The notes under the pieces: generated by a model | Told to the model about the DNA's origin: nothing | The model's input: only the letters and a program-made list of their open reading frames with translations | The model's database searches: none | Translations under genes and position numbers: made by a program | Shown here: piece after piece, positions 52,341-61,606 of the stretch | How positions within the stretch are numbered: position 1 is the first letter of the stretch | Layout of the letters: each line of letters opens with the position of its first letter | From: Streptomyces lincolnensis | GTDB lineage: Bacteria; Actinomycetota; Actinomycetes; Streptomycetales; Streptomycetaceae | Reading direction: 5' to 3' | NCBI RefSeq assembly: GCF_021173675.1 | Contig: NZ_JAIHON010000007.1 | Span: 552,405-616,404 of the forward strand | Length of the DNA stretch: 64,000 nt

Positions 52341-53324
52341 TTACTCGGGGGCTCTGCTCGGCCGCTCGTCGGCAGGGAGCGTCAGCCTCGGGCGTCGGGT
52401 GCCGGTCAGGCCGCAGCCGGCCAGGTGCTCGCGCGTGCTGACGGCGATGGGTAGCGGTACTTCGGGTGCGCAGGGGTAGAGGTCTTGTTCGACGATGACG
52501 AACAGCTCGGCGTCGAGGGTGGCGAGTGCGGTGACGACGTCGGCGGGGTTGGGCACGCCGGCGGGCGGGGAGACGCACACCCCGCGCTTGACGGCCTCGC
52601 CGAAGGAGAGGTTTTCGGCGGCGACCTGGGCCAGGACGGCGGGGTCCATCTGCTTGATGTGGACGTAGCCGACGCGTTCGCCGAAGCGGCGGATGAGGTC
52701 GAGGTTGTCGCCGCCGCCGTAGGCGACGTGGCCGGTGTCCAGGCAGAGGTTGGTGTAGCGGGGGTCGGACTCGTTCAGCAGCCGTTCGATCTCGGGCTGG
52801 GTCTGGATGTGGCTGTCGGCGTGCGGATGGATGACGAGGCGTACGTCGTACTCGTCGAGCAGCAGCTTGCCGAGCCGGTCGGCGGCCCTGCCGAAGCCCG
52901 CCCACTGTTCGGCGGTCAGCTCGGGCGACTCGGTGAACGCGCCCGTCTTCTCGTCCCGGTACATGGGCGGGATGAAGACGAGGTGGTGGGCGTCGGCGGC
53001 GGCGGTCAGGCCGGCGATCTGCCGGACGTGGGCGAGCATGTCGTCCCAGGCCTCGGGGCGGTGCAGCGTACTGAAGACGGTGCCGCCGGAGACCTGCAGG
53101 CCGCGGGCGTCGAGTTCGTCCTTGAGGCGCTGCGGGTCGGTGGGGAGGTAGCCGTAGGGGCCGAGCTCCAGCCACTCGTAGCCGGCCTGGGCGAGTTCGT
53201 CGAGGAAGCGGGTGTACGGCACCTGGTGCTCGTCCTCGGGGAACCAGACGCCCCACGAGTCGGGGGCCGAGCCCAGGCAGAGGTTGCCCGCAGTGGTGCG
53301 GAAGGGAGGTGGCGCCGTTGCCAT
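52341..53324 (-). CDS. iolE: IolE-like inosose dehydratase (TIM barrel)
   Basis: The 327-residue protein has the opening NLCLGSAPDSWGVWFPEDE and then YTRFLDELAQAGYEWLELGPYGYLP, typical of inosose dehydratase IolE and its relatives. Metal-site segments are VIHPHADSHIQT, LCLDTGHVAYGGGD and GYVHIKQMDPA, with a late VIVEQDLYPC. The enzyme removes water from scyllo-inosose to give a diketone (3D-trihydroxycyclohexanedione). ATG 53324 follows AAGGA; a longer start at 53348 is possible. It lies 30 bp after the MmsA gene in the main catabolic operon. A general sugar-phosphate isomerase function is the alternative. Confidence 0.8.
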   Translation of the reverse strand: MATAPPPFRTTAGNLCLGSAPDSWGVWFPEDEHQVPYTRFLDELAQAGYEWLELGPYGYLPTDPQRLKDELDARGLQVSGGTVFSTLHRPEAWDDMLAHVRQIAGLTAAADAHHLVFIPPMYRDEKTGAFTESPELTAEQWAGFGRAADRLGKLLLDEYDVRLVIHPHADSHIQTQPEIERLLNESDPRYTNLCLDTGHVAYGGGDNLDLIRRFGERVGYVHIKQMDPAVLAQVAAENLSFGEAVKRGVCVSPPAGVPNPADVVTALATLDAELFVIVEQDLYPCAPEVPLPIAVSTREHLAGCGLTGTRRPRLTLPADERPSRAPE

Positions 53325-53354
53325 GGTGTGTCCTTCGGAGTGCGGCACGGAAAC

Positions 53355-54857
53355 TCAGTTGGAGGTGGGGAAGTTGAAGCCCGCGCTGACCTGCTGCTTG
53401 GGCTGGGGCCAGCGAGTGGTGACGACCTTGGGGCGGGTGTAGAAGCGGATGCCTTCGGGGCCGTGGATGGGGGAGTCGCCGATGAGGGAGTCCTTCCAGC
53501 CGCCGAAGGAGTAGTAGGACATCGGCACGGGCACCGGCACGTTGATGCCGATCATGCCGACCTTGATGTGGCGCTGGAAGCGGCGGGCGGCTTCGCCGGA
53601 GGCGGTGAACAGGGCGGTGCCGTTGCCGTAGGGGTTGGTGTTGATGACGTCGATCGCCTCGTCCAGGGTCTCGACTCGGAGGATCGCCAGCACCGGGCCG
53701 AAGAGTTCCTCCTTGTACGCCGCCATCTCGGTGGTGACGTGGTCCAGGAGGGAGGGGCCGGTGAAGAAGCCCTCGGCGTAGGCGGGGTCGTCGAGCTTGA
53801 GACCGCGGCCGTCGACGACGACGGTGGCGCCCTGCGTGGCGGCGACGCCGACCGCGCTCTCGACGCGCTCCTGGGCGGCCTTGGTGACCAGCGGCCCCAT
53901 CTCGGTGCCGGGCTGGTCACCGGGGCCGACCTTCACCTCGCGGGCCTTGCGCTCCAGCACCTGCACGAGTCCGTCGGCGGCGTCGCCGACGGCGACGGCG
54001 ACCGAGACGGCCATGCAGCGCTCGCCGGCAGAGCCGTAGGCGCCGGCGGTGATGTGGTTGGCGGCGAACTCGAGGTCGGCGTCGGGCAGGACGACGGCGT
54101 GGTTCTTGGCGCCGCCCAGGGCCTGGACGCGCTTGCCGTGCGCGGTGGCCTGTTCGTGCACGTACTTGGCGATCGGAGTCGACCCGACAAAGGAGACGGC
54201 CTCGATGCCGGGGTGGGTGAGGATCGCGTCGACCGCGTCCTTGCCACCGTGCACCACGTTGAAGACACCGTCGGGCAGTCCGGCCTTCTTGTACAGCTCG
54301 GCGACGAAGTTCGCGGCCGACGGGTCGCGCTCACTCGGCTTCAGGATGAAGGTGTTGCCGGTGGCGATGGCCATGGGGTGCATCCACAGCGGCACCATCG
54401 CGGGGAAGTTGAACGGGGTGATGCCGCCGACGACGCCGAGGGGCTGGCGGAAGGTGTGCACATCCACGCCACGCGAGACCTGGTCGGAGAAGGAGCCCTT
54501 GAGGATGTCGCCGAGGCCGCAGGCGAACTCGACGACCTCGCGGCCCCGGGTGATCTCGCCGCGGGCGTCGTCGACGGTCTTGCCGTGCTCGGCGGAGATG
54601 ATCCGGCCCAGCTCCTCCTCGTGCTCGAGGAGCAGCTGGCGGAAGGCGAACATCACCTGCGTGCGCTGGGTGAGCGACGATTCCGACCAGGTCTCGAAGG
54701 CGGCAGAGGCAGCCTGGACGGCGGCGTCCACGTCGGCCGCGCCGCCGAGGACGACCTGGGCCTGCTCGGCGCCGGTGGCCGGATTGAAGACCGGCTGGGT
54801 GGCGGTGGCGGTGCCCTGGACGGGAGCGCCGTTGATCCAGTGCTGGATGGTGGTCAC
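53355..54857 (-). CDS. mmsA: Methylmalonate-semialdehyde / malonate-semialdehyde dehydrogenase (acylating)
   Basis: The 500-residue CoA-dependent aldehyde dehydrogenase (IolA/MmsA) has the family markers ITPFNFPAMVPLWM, GNTFILKPSERDPS, FVGSTPIAKYVHEQA, ALGGAKNH and catalytic Cys281 in GERCMA. In inositol breakdown it converts malonate semialdehyde to acetyl-CoA and CO2; in valine breakdown it makes propionyl-CoA. GTG 54857 (VTTIQHWING) follows AAAGGAA; the longer frame upstream overlaps the iolD 3' end. It lies 29 bp after iolD. Confidence 0.93.
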   Translation of the reverse strand: MTTIQHWINGAPVQGTATATQPVFNPATGAEQAQVVLGGAADVDAAVQAASAAFETWSESSLTQRTQVMFAFRQLLLEHEEELGRIISAEHGKTVDDARGEITRGREVVEFACGLGDILKGSFSDQVSRGVDVHTFRQPLGVVGGITPFNFPAMVPLWMHPMAIATGNTFILKPSERDPSAANFVAELYKKAGLPDGVFNVVHGGKDAVDAILTHPGIEAVSFVGSTPIAKYVHEQATAHGKRVQALGGAKNHAVVLPDADLEFAANHITAGAYGSAGERCMAVSVAVAVGDAADGLVQVLERKAREVKVGPGDQPGTEMGPLVTKAAQERVESAVGVAATQGATVVVDGRGLKLDDPAYAEGFFTGPSLLDHVTTEMAAYKEELFGPVLAILRVETLDEAIDVINTNPYGNGTALFTASGEAARRFQRHIKVGMIGINVPVPVPMSYYSFGGWKDSLIGDSPIHGPEGIRFYTRPKVVTTRWPQPKQQVSAGFNFPTSN

Positions 54858-54886
54858 GGTGCGGGTTTCCTTTGCGGGGACGGGAC

Positions 54887-56770
54887 TTACAGGTAGTGGC
54901 GCTGGTTCTGCTTCTGAGCGGCGTACGTCTCGTAAGCGGAGCGCGTGGTGTCGAGGGCGGAGGTCTGGCTGACGGGGACGTCCCACCAGCCGTGGCCAGG
55001 CGGGTTGGGGCCGTAGGGGTCGGTCTCGACGTGGACGACGGTCGTGCGGGTGGCGGCCTTGGCCTTCTCCATCGCCGCCCGGAACTCCTCCACCGACGTG
55101 GCGTGCAGGACGTCCGCGCCGAGGGAGGAGGCGTTGGCGGCGAGGTCGACCGGGAGGACGTCGCCATCCAGTAGGCCCGAATCGCCGTCGCGGAAGCGGT
55201 ACTTGGTGCCGAAGCGCTGGCTGCCGAGTGACTCGGACAGCGAACCGATCGACGCGAAGCCGTGGTTCTGGACAAGCACGATGATGACCTTCAGTCCCTC
55301 GGAGACCATGGTGACGATCTCCTGGGCCATCATCAGATACGAGCCGTCGCCGACCAGCACGACGACCTCGCGGGTCGGGTCGGCCATCTTGGCACCGGCA
55401 CCGGCGGCGACCTCATATCCCATGCAGGAATAGGCGTATTCGACGTGGTAGGCCTTCGGGTCTCTGGCGCGCCACAGCTGCTGCAGGTCGCCGGGCATGG
55501 AGCCGGCAGCGTTGATGACCACGTCACGATCGCCGAGGACCTCGTTCAGGGCGCCGAGGATCTGCGTCTGGGCGGGCAGATCACCGGTGTTCCGCTCGGG
55601 AGCAAAGCACTCGTCCTCGATCTGCCGCGTCCGGGCGATCAGCCGGCGGATGTGACGGCGGTAGGTCTCCTCGACCTCCCAGCCGTCCAGCGCTCCGGCG
55701 AGGGCCTGGATGCCGAGCCGGGCGTCGGCGACCAAGGGCTCCGCCGAGTGTTTGACGGCGTCCAGGCGGGCCACGTTGAGGTTGACGAAGGTGACGCCAG
55801 GATTACCGAAGACGGTGTGGCTGGCGGTGGTGAAGTCGGAGTAGCGGGTGCCGATGCCGAGCACCACGTCCGCCTCGCGGGCGAGTTCGTTGGCGGCATA
55901 CGAGCCGGTGGAGCCGATGCCGCCGGCGGCGTAGGGGTGGTCCCAGGGGACGGCGCCCTTGCCGGCGTGGGTGTCGGCGACCGGGATCCCGGTGGCTTCG
56001 GCGAACGCGCGCAGCACGGTCTCGGCGCCGGAGTACACGGCCCCGCCGCCCGCCACGATCAGCGGCTTGCGGGCATTGCGCAGCAGACGGGCGGCCCGCT
56101 CGACGGCGGCCGCCTCCGGCACCGGGCGGCCCACGTGCCACACCCGCCGCCGGAAGAACGACACCGGCCAGTCGTACGCCTCGGCCTGCACGTCCTGCGG
56201 CAACGCGAGGGTGACGGCACCTGTCTCGACCGGGTCGGTCAGCACCCGCATGGCCGCGAGGGCGGCCGGGATGAGCTGCTCGGGGCGTGAGATGCGGTCG
56301 AAGTACTTGGATACGGCGCGGAAGGCGTCGTTGACGGTGACGTCGCCGCCGCGGGTGTCCTCCAGCTGTTGCAGCACCGGGTCGGCGGCGCGGGTGGCGA
56401 ACATGTCGGACGGCAGCAGCAGGACCGGGAGCCGGTTGGTGGTGGCCAGTGCCGCACCGGTGATCATGTTGGTGGAGCCGGGGCCGGTCGAGGCGGTGCA
56501 GGCGAAGGTGGCCAGCCGGTCGCGCATTTTCGCGTAGGCGACGGAGGCGTGGACCATGCCCTGCTCGTTGCGGGCGAGGTAGTAGGGCAGGTCGGCCTCG
56601 CCGGTCGTGGCCGCCTGCAGCAGCGCCTGGCCGATGCCGGCCACGTTGCCGTGGCCGAAGATGCCCCACACCCCGGGGATGAGGCGCTGCTCCTGGCCGT
56701 CGCGCTCGCTGTACTGGTTCGCCAGGAAGCGCACCAGGGCCTGAGCGGTGGTCAGTCTGATCGTGTTCAT
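54887..56770 (-). CDS. iolD: 3D-(3,5/4)-trihydroxycyclohexane-1,2-dione hydrolase
   Basis: The 627-residue thiamine-diphosphate enzyme opens the diketone ring to 5-deoxy-glucuronate. The N-terminal PYR domain has VWGIFGHGNVAGIGQAL and ARNEQGMVHAS with the catalytic Glu. The central domain has ARKPLIVAGGGAVYSGAETVLRAFAE. The C-terminal PP domain has VLVGDGSYLMMAQEIVTM and VLVQNHGFASIG, where the cofactor and metal bind. ATG 56770 overlaps the iolB stop (TGATG), so the two are translated together. Confidence 0.95.
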   Translation of the reverse strand: MNTIRLTTAQALVRFLANQYSERDGQEQRLIPGVWGIFGHGNVAGIGQALLQAATTGEADLPYYLARNEQGMVHASVAYAKMRDRLATFACTASTGPGSTNMITGAALATTNRLPVLLLPSDMFATRAADPVLQQLEDTRGGDVTVNDAFRAVSKYFDRISRPEQLIPAALAAMRVLTDPVETGAVTLALPQDVQAEAYDWPVSFFRRRVWHVGRPVPEAAAVERAARLLRNARKPLIVAGGGAVYSGAETVLRAFAEATGIPVADTHAGKGAVPWDHPYAAGGIGSTGSYAANELAREADVVLGIGTRYSDFTTASHTVFGNPGVTFVNLNVARLDAVKHSAEPLVADARLGIQALAGALDGWEVEETYRRHIRRLIARTRQIEDECFAPERNTGDLPAQTQILGALNEVLGDRDVVINAAGSMPGDLQQLWRARDPKAYHVEYAYSCMGYEVAAGAGAKMADPTREVVVLVGDGSYLMMAQEIVTMVSEGLKVIIVLVQNHGFASIGSLSESLGSQRFGTKYRFRDGDSGLLDGDVLPVDLAANASSLGADVLHATSVEEFRAAMEKAKAATRTTVVHVETDPYGPNPPGHGWWDVPVSQTSALDTTRSAYETYAAQKQNQRHYL

Positions 56771-57642
56771 CAGTGGTTCTCCTCGGCGCCGAACGGCAGC
56801 CGGTCGTCGACGTCCTGGGCGTCCCAGGTGGTGCGGACCCAGCCGTGGGCGGGGTCGTCGCAGATGAGCCAGGCACGGTCCTGACCGGGACCCGCCATGA
56901 CGTTGAGGTAGTACAGGTCGTAGCCGGGCGCCGCGATCGACGGGCCGTGCCAGCCGTGCGGGATCAGCACCGTGTCGCCGGAGCGGATCTCGGCCAGCAC
57001 GTCGATCGGCCGTGCTTCGGTGCCGTAGACCCGCTGGTAGCCGAAGCCGTTCTCGCCGCCGGAGACCTCGAAGTAATAGATCTCCTCCAGCTCCGACTCC
57101 TGGCCGGGCCGGGCCTGGTCGTGCTTGTGCGGCGGATACGACGACCAGTTGCCGCCGGGTGTGAGGACCTCGCAGACCAGCAGCTGCTCGGCCTCGAAGG
57201 TGCCCGGCAGGCAGTAGTTGTTCACCTGCCTTGAGCAGGCCCCGGCACCGCGCAGCTCCACGGGCACGTTCTCCTTGGACCCGTACCGGGCGGAGAGTGA
57301 GCTCCGCCCGGTACGGGCGCTGGGCAGTGCGAACCGGCCGCCGGCCGCACTGCTGATCAGGGCCTCCGACTCGCGGGGGAGGTAGGCGAAGTCGGTGACC
57401 GAGGCGAACACGCCTGTCCGACCGGTGAGTTCGAAGACGCTGGCGTCCGTGGTGACGGTGCAGGAGCCCGTCAGCGGCAGGACCAGGAACTCGGAGTCGC
57501 CGGTGGACACGGCGTGTGCCTCGCCCGGCTTGAGGGTCAGGATCCTCAGGCCGGAGTATCCCCAGCCCGCCGACTCCGGCGTGACCAGGAGGTCATAGGG
57601 GCCATCGGAAGAAGTCCCCGTCGGCAGGTGGTACTTGCTCAC
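56770..57642 (-). CDS. iolB: 5-deoxy-glucuronate isomerase
   Basis: The 290-residue bicupin protein of the KduI/IolB family has metal-binding segments YPPHKHDQARPGQESELEEIYYFE and IPHGWHGPSIAAPGYDLYYLNVMAG. It converts 5-deoxy-glucuronate to 5-dehydro-2-deoxy-gluconate. GTG 57642 overlaps the aldolase stop by four bases (GTGA) and its own stop overlaps iolD, placing it within a tightly coupled operon. Confidence 0.95.
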   Translation of the reverse strand: MSKYHLPTGTSSDGPYDLLVTPESAGWGYSGLRILTLKPGEAHAVSTGDSEFLVLPLTGSCTVTTDASVFELTGRTGVFASVTDFAYLPRESEALISSAAGGRFALPSARTGRSSLSARYGSKENVPVELRGAGACSRQVNNYCLPGTFEAEQLLVCEVLTPGGNWSSYPPHKHDQARPGQESELEEIYYFEVSGGENGFGYQRVYGTEARPIDVLAEIRSGDTVLIPHGWHGPSIAAPGYDLYYLNVMAGPGQDRAWLICDDPAHGWVRTTWDAQDVDDRLPFGAEENH

Positions 57643-58511
57643 AGCAGGCTCACCGCCTTGTCCACCGCACCGGCGACGTCACCGTTCGAGGGGTAGAGCA
57701 GAGACCGGCCCACGACGAGCCCCTGCGCGGTCGGCTGCTTGAGCGCCTTGCCCCATGAGGCGAAGGCCGCGTCCGCGTCCTTGACCTCGCCGCCCAGCAG
57801 CAGCGCCGGGAGGGTGGAAGAGGCCAGCACCCGTCCCATGTCCTCCACCACCGGAAGCTTGAGCCAGGTGTAGGCGGTACGCCGGCCGAGCCCCGAGGCG
57901 ATGGTGACGGACTTGACGACGGCATCGGTGGACAGATCGTTGCGGATCTTCCCGTCCTGCCAGGCGGACAGGAACGGCTCGACCATCGCGATGAGCTGAC
58001 GGTCATTCAGCTCGTCGATCGCTCGGGCACTGTTCTCCAGGACGGCCGGTGTGGCGGGGTCGCCCAGCGCGATGCGGGTGAGCATCTTGCCGCCGTCGAA
58101 GCCCATCGCGGCGATCGTGGCGGCGTCGTAGCCGGTGAACCGGTCATCGATCTCGAACACCGACCCGGCCAGGCCCGCCCGGTTCATGGAGCCGAAGACG
58201 CTCTTGCCGTCCAGCACGCCGAGCAGCAGCAGGTCCTCGAGGATGTCCGCGGTTCCCAGGACACCGGTCACGCCGGGCCGTTCCAGCGCGATGCACAGGC
58301 GCTCCAGCAGTTCGAACCGGTCCGCCATCGCATTCGGGTCCCCGCCGACGCCGTTGGCGCCGCGGGCAGGGTGGTCGGCGGCGATGATCATCGCCTTGCC
58401 GTGCTCGCCGAGCAGGGAAGGAGCCTTCACCCGGCGCGCAGCGGCGGCCGCGACCGCGCCGGGGTCGCCCACCCGGGCGTTCACGATCCGGCTCACAATC
58501 TCGGACAGCAC
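57639..58511 (-). CDS. Class I-like aldolase of inositol catabolism (Cgl0158-type)
   Basis: The 290-residue protein begins VLSEIVSRIVNARVGDPG and contains KAMIIAADHPARGANGVGGDPNAMADR, GVLGTADILEDLLLLG and YTWLKLPVVEDM; the Lys of the last segment is a candidate Schiff-base residue. The family occurs in actinobacterial inositol operons in place of IolJ. There it is thought to split 6-phospho-5-dehydro-2-deoxy-gluconate into dihydroxyacetone phosphate and malonate semialdehyde. GTG 58511 lies four bases after the iolC stop with GAGG upstream. The exact reaction is taken from family context. Confidence 0.82.
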   Translation of the reverse strand: MLSEIVSRIVNARVGDPGAVAAAAARRVKAPSLLGEHGKAMIIAADHPARGANGVGGDPNAMADRFELLERLCIALERPGVTGVLGTADILEDLLLLGVLDGKSVFGSMNRAGLAGSVFEIDDRFTGYDAATIAAMGFDGGKMLTRIALGDPATPAVLENSARAIDELNDRQLIAMVEPFLSAWQDGKIRNDLSTDAVVKSVTIASGLGRRTAYTWLKLPVVEDMGRVLASSTLPALLLGGEVKDADAAFASWGKALKQPTAQGLVVGRSLLYPSNGDVAGAVDKAVSLL

Positions 58512-58515
58512 GTCG

Positions 58516-59493
58516 TCACACCTCTTGCTGGGAGTCGTTGGTGGATGTTCCGGCCGCCTCGCCGAGCTTGGCGTCGACCTCGGCCTCGGTCGGCATCGCG
58601 TCGGAGCAGGAAAGTCGGCTCGCGACAATGGCGCCGGCGGCGTTGGCGAAGATCACGGTGCGGCGGGTGTCCCAGCCCGACAGCAGGCCGTGGCACAGCG
58701 CGCCGCCGAAGGCGTCTCCGGCGCCGAGCCCGTTGACGACCTCCACCGGAACCGGCGGGATCTCGGCGGTAGAACCGTCCCGGTCCATTGCCAGGACTCC
58801 CTTGGGGCCCTGCTTGACTATGGCCAGCTCCACTCCGGCGGCCAGTAGCGCCTTCGCCGCCGCATACGGCTCACGCTCACCGGTGGCCACCTCGCACTCG
58901 TCAAGGTTGCCCACAGCAACCGTCGTGTGCCGCAGGGCCTGCGCGTAGAACCCGCGCGCCTGGTTCGGGTCGGCCCAGAACATCGGCCGCCAGTCCAGGT
59001 CGAAGACCGTCGTCCCCGCCTTGGCCCGGTGAGCGAGGGCGGCCAGCGTGGCCGAGCGGCTCGGTTCCTCGCTGAGCCCGGTACCTGTCACCCAGAGGAC
59101 CGCCGCGTCCCGTACTGCCCCCAGGTCCAGCTCACCAGCGGTGATGTCCAGGTCGGGGGCCTTCGGGAGCCGGTAGAAGTACAGCGGGAAGTCATCCGGT
59201 GGGAAGATCTCGCAGAAGGTCACCGGCGTCGGTGCGATGTCCGACGTACCGACGAACCGGCTGTCGACGCCGTAGCTCTCCAGTGCCTGCCGGACGAAGT
59301 CCCCGAACGGGTCCCTGCCCGTCTTTGTGATCACAGCCGAGGAGTGCCCGTACCGGGTCGCGGCCACCGCCACATTGGTCGGGCTACCCCCGAGATACTT
59401 GCCGAACGAGGTGACCTCCGCCAGCCCCACGCCGGTCTGAAGTGGATAAACATCCACTCCCACGCGGCCAATGGTCAGCACTTCGAACGGCAT
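58516..59493 (-). CDS. iolC: 5-dehydro-2-deoxygluconokinase
   Basis: The 325-residue PfkB-family sugar kinase has N-terminal IGRVGVDVYPLQ, a substrate-binding YLGGSPTNVAVAATRYG, and the anion-hole/catalytic signature VNGLGAGDAFGGALCHGLL with base Asp260. It phosphorylates 5-dehydro-2-deoxy-gluconate before aldol cleavage. ATG 59493 follows AAGGGA. It begins a five-gene coupled run (iolC, aldolase, iolB, iolD, mmsA). The 116-bp gap to the ABC ATPase gene has no obvious operator, so transcription may run through from the transporter. Confidence 0.93.
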   Translation of the reverse strand: MPFEVLTIGRVGVDVYPLQTGVGLAEVTSFGKYLGGSPTNVAVAATRYGHSSAVITKTGRDPFGDFVRQALESYGVDSRFVGTSDIAPTPVTFCEIFPPDDFPLYFYRLPKAPDLDITAGELDLGAVRDAAVLWVTGTGLSEEPSRSATLAALAHRAKAGTTVFDLDWRPMFWADPNQARGFYAQALRHTTVAVGNLDECEVATGEREPYAAAKALLAAGVELAIVKQGPKGVLAMDRDGSTAEIPPVPVEVVNGLGAGDAFGGALCHGLLSGWDTRRTVIFANAAGAIVASRLSCSDAMPTEAEVDAKLGEAAGTSTNDSQQEV

Positions 59494-59609
59494 GACACTG
59501 ATTTCCCTTCGCTCCGGAGACTCCGGGGGTGGAGAGGTGGACTTGGCGTCTCAGTTGGGTGCGCCCGTCGGTGGCGGAGACGTGTGGGCGGGGCCGGCCG
59601 CCACGGTTA

Positions 59610-60521
59610 TCAGGAGGCGGCTTCCTTGGTGACTGCTACGGGTGCGGTGAGGTCGGCCTCTTCGGGGAGTTCCTCGACGTCGACGCCGCGGACCTGGGAC
59701 AACTCGTGCTTGAGTGCGGCGAGTTCGGCGCCGCCGGCCATGTGGTTGGTCAGCTCCTCGAGCGTGATCTGGCTGCGCTCGGCGGAGAGTTCCATGGTGC
59801 CCAGGCGCAGCACGCTGAAGTGGTCGCCGACCATGTAGGCGTGGTGCGGGTTGTGGGTGATGAAGATGACGCCGAGTCCGCGGTCGCGGGCTGCGGCCAC
59901 GTACTTGAGGACGACGCCGGACTGCTTGACGCCGAGGGCGGCGGTGGGCTCGTCCAGGATGAGGACGCGGGCGCCGAAGTAGACGGCGCGGGCGATCGCG
60001 ACACACTGGCGCTGGCCGCCGGACAGGGTGCCGATGGGCTGTTCGAGGTCGTCGAGGATGATGCCCATGTTGCGCAGTTCCTCGTCGGCGGTCTTCTTCA
60101 TCGCCTCGATGTCCAGGCGGCGGATCGGCCAGTGGCCCTTGGTCATCTCGGAGCCGAGGAAGAAGTTGCGCCAGACCGGCATCAGGGGGACGACGGCGAG
60201 GTCCTGGTAGACGGTCGCGATGCCCTTGTCCAACGCCTCGCGCGGGGTGGAGAAGCGCACCGGTTCGCCGTCGACGAGGAACTCGCCCTCGGTGTGCTGG
60301 TGCAGCCCCGAAATGATCTTGATGAGGGTGGACTTGCCGGCGCCGTTGTCGCCGAGCACGCAGGTGACCTGGCCGGGATGCACCGTCAGGCTCACGCCGT
60401 GCAGGGCACGGATGTTGCCGTACGCCTTGCCCGCGTTGCGCAGTTCAACGACCGGGAAGTTCTTCTCGGGGGCCCTGTCCGCGAGGACAGCGCCGTGGGT
60501 GCCGGTTTCGTTGGTTGTCAT
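59610..60521 (-). CDS. Sugar (inositol) ABC transporter ATP-binding protein
   Basis: The 303-residue single-ATPase-domain protein has Walker A GDNGAGKST (Lys63), the signature LSGGQRQ, Walker B VLILDEPTAALGVKQ and switch His in IFITHNPHHAYMVGD. Ribose-type importers usually have a double-length ATPase; this single-domain form is the short variant also seen in fructose and inositol systems. ATG 60521 follows GGAGG at eight bases and lies five bases after the permease stop. It energises the adjacent permease. Confidence 0.92.
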   Translation of the reverse strand: MTTNETGTHGAVLADRAPEKNFPVVELRNAGKAYGNIRALHGVSLTVHPGQVTCVLGDNGAGKSTLIKIISGLHQHTEGEFLVDGEPVRFSTPREALDKGIATVYQDLAVVPLMPVWRNFFLGSEMTKGHWPIRRLDIEAMKKTADEELRNMGIILDDLEQPIGTLSGGQRQCVAIARAVYFGARVLILDEPTAALGVKQSGVVLKYVAAARDRGLGVIFITHNPHHAYMVGDHFSVLRLGTMELSAERSQITLEELTNHMAGGAELAALKHELSQVRGVDVEELPEEADLTAPVAVTKEAAS

Positions 60522-60526
60522 TCGGG

Positions 60527-61606
60527 TCACCTCCGGGTCGCTGTGCGCTGGACCCACAGATTGATCAGGACGGCGCCAAGGAGCATCACGCCGAGGAAGG
60601 CCTTGAACCAGTCGGGGTTCCAGCCGGCGTAGACGATGCCCTGCTGCACCATGCCGAACATGAACGCGCCGAAGACCGGGCCGATTGCGGAACCAGAGCC
60701 GCCGGTCAGCAGACAGCCGCCGATCACCGCGCCGGAGATGTAGATCAGCTCGATGCCGACGCCCTCGCCGGACTGCACGGTGTTGAACGAGAACAGTTGG
60801 TGCATGCCGACGAACCAGGCGCCGACGCCGACCAACATGAACAGCGAGATCTTCGTGAAGGCGACCGGGACGCCGACCGCGCGGGCCGACTCCTTGTTGC
60901 CGCCGACCGCGAAGATCCAGTTGCCGTACTTGGTGCGCAGCAGCACCCAGGTAGCGATCGCCGCGAACAGCAGCCACCAGAAGACGGTGATCTTCACCTG
61001 GACGCCGCCGATGTCGAAGCTGGAGGCGAAGACCTTCCTGGCCTGGTCGAAGCCGTCCATGGTGCTGATGTCGTCGGTGGCGACGTTGCCGGTGACCAGC
61101 TTGGTCACCGCGAGGTTGACCCCTTGCAGGATCAGAAAGCTGCCCAGGGTGACCAGGAAGCTCGGCAGGCCAGTCTTGACGACCATCCAGCCGTTGAAGA
61201 AGCCGATCGCCAGCGACACGATCAGGGCGGCGATGACGCCGACCCAGACGTTCATGCTCAGCTGGTAGGCGGTCATGCTCGCGGTCAGCGCCGAGGTGAT
61301 CACTCCGACGCCGGCCGACAGGTCGAACTCGCCGCCGATCATCAGCAGTGCCACCGGGACGGTCACGATGCCCAGAGTGGAGGACTGGTAGAGGATGTTC
61401 GCCATCGAGCTGGCGTCGCGCACCGGCGGCGCCGCGATCAGGAAGAACACGTAGACGGCCACGGCACCGAGGAAGACGCCCACGTCGGGGCGGGCCAACA
61501 ACCTTACGATCATGGACCGTTCGGCGGTGCGCCCGTCGGTGTCCTTGGGGCCGGGGGCCGGCGGTGTGGTCACCGCCGGCTCGGCGTGCTGGGTCATGCT
61601 CGTCAC
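60527..61606 (-). CDS. Sugar (inositol) ABC transporter permease
   Basis: The 359-residue integral membrane protein of the ribose-transport RbsC family has about eight to ten helices and the conserved GGEFDLSAGVGVITSALTA and LPSFLVTLGSFLILQGVNLAVT segments. The late ISGAVIGGCLLTGGSGSAIGPVFGAFMFGMVQQG is the typical C-terminal half. The cytoplasmic N-tail is about 50 residues. GTG 61606 overlaps the binding-protein stop (GTGA); ATG 61597 is an alternative. Confidence 0.92.
   Translation of the reverse strand: MTSMTQHAEPAVTTPPAPGPKDTDGRTAERSMIVRLLARPDVGVFLGAVAVYVFFLIAAPPVRDASSMANILYQSSTLGIVTVPVALLMIGGEFDLSAGVGVITSALTASMTAYQLSMNVWVGVIAALIVSLAIGFFNGWMVVKTGLPSFLVTLGSFLILQGVNLAVTKLVTGNVATDDISTMDGFDQARKVFASSFDIGGVQVKITVFWWLLFAAIATWVLLRTKYGNWIFAVGGNKESARAVGVPVAFTKISLFMLVGVGAWFVGMHQLFSFNTVQSGEGVGIELIYISGAVIGGCLLTGGSGSAIGPVFGAFMFGMVQQGIVYAGWNPDWFKAFLGVMLLGAVLINLWVQRTATRR

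Noticed and set aside
52485..54896. 803-codon plus-strand frame opposite the IolE-like gene and mmsA
   Set aside because: Shadow frame; the minus strand encodes clear IolE-like and MmsA proteins with catalytic motifs.
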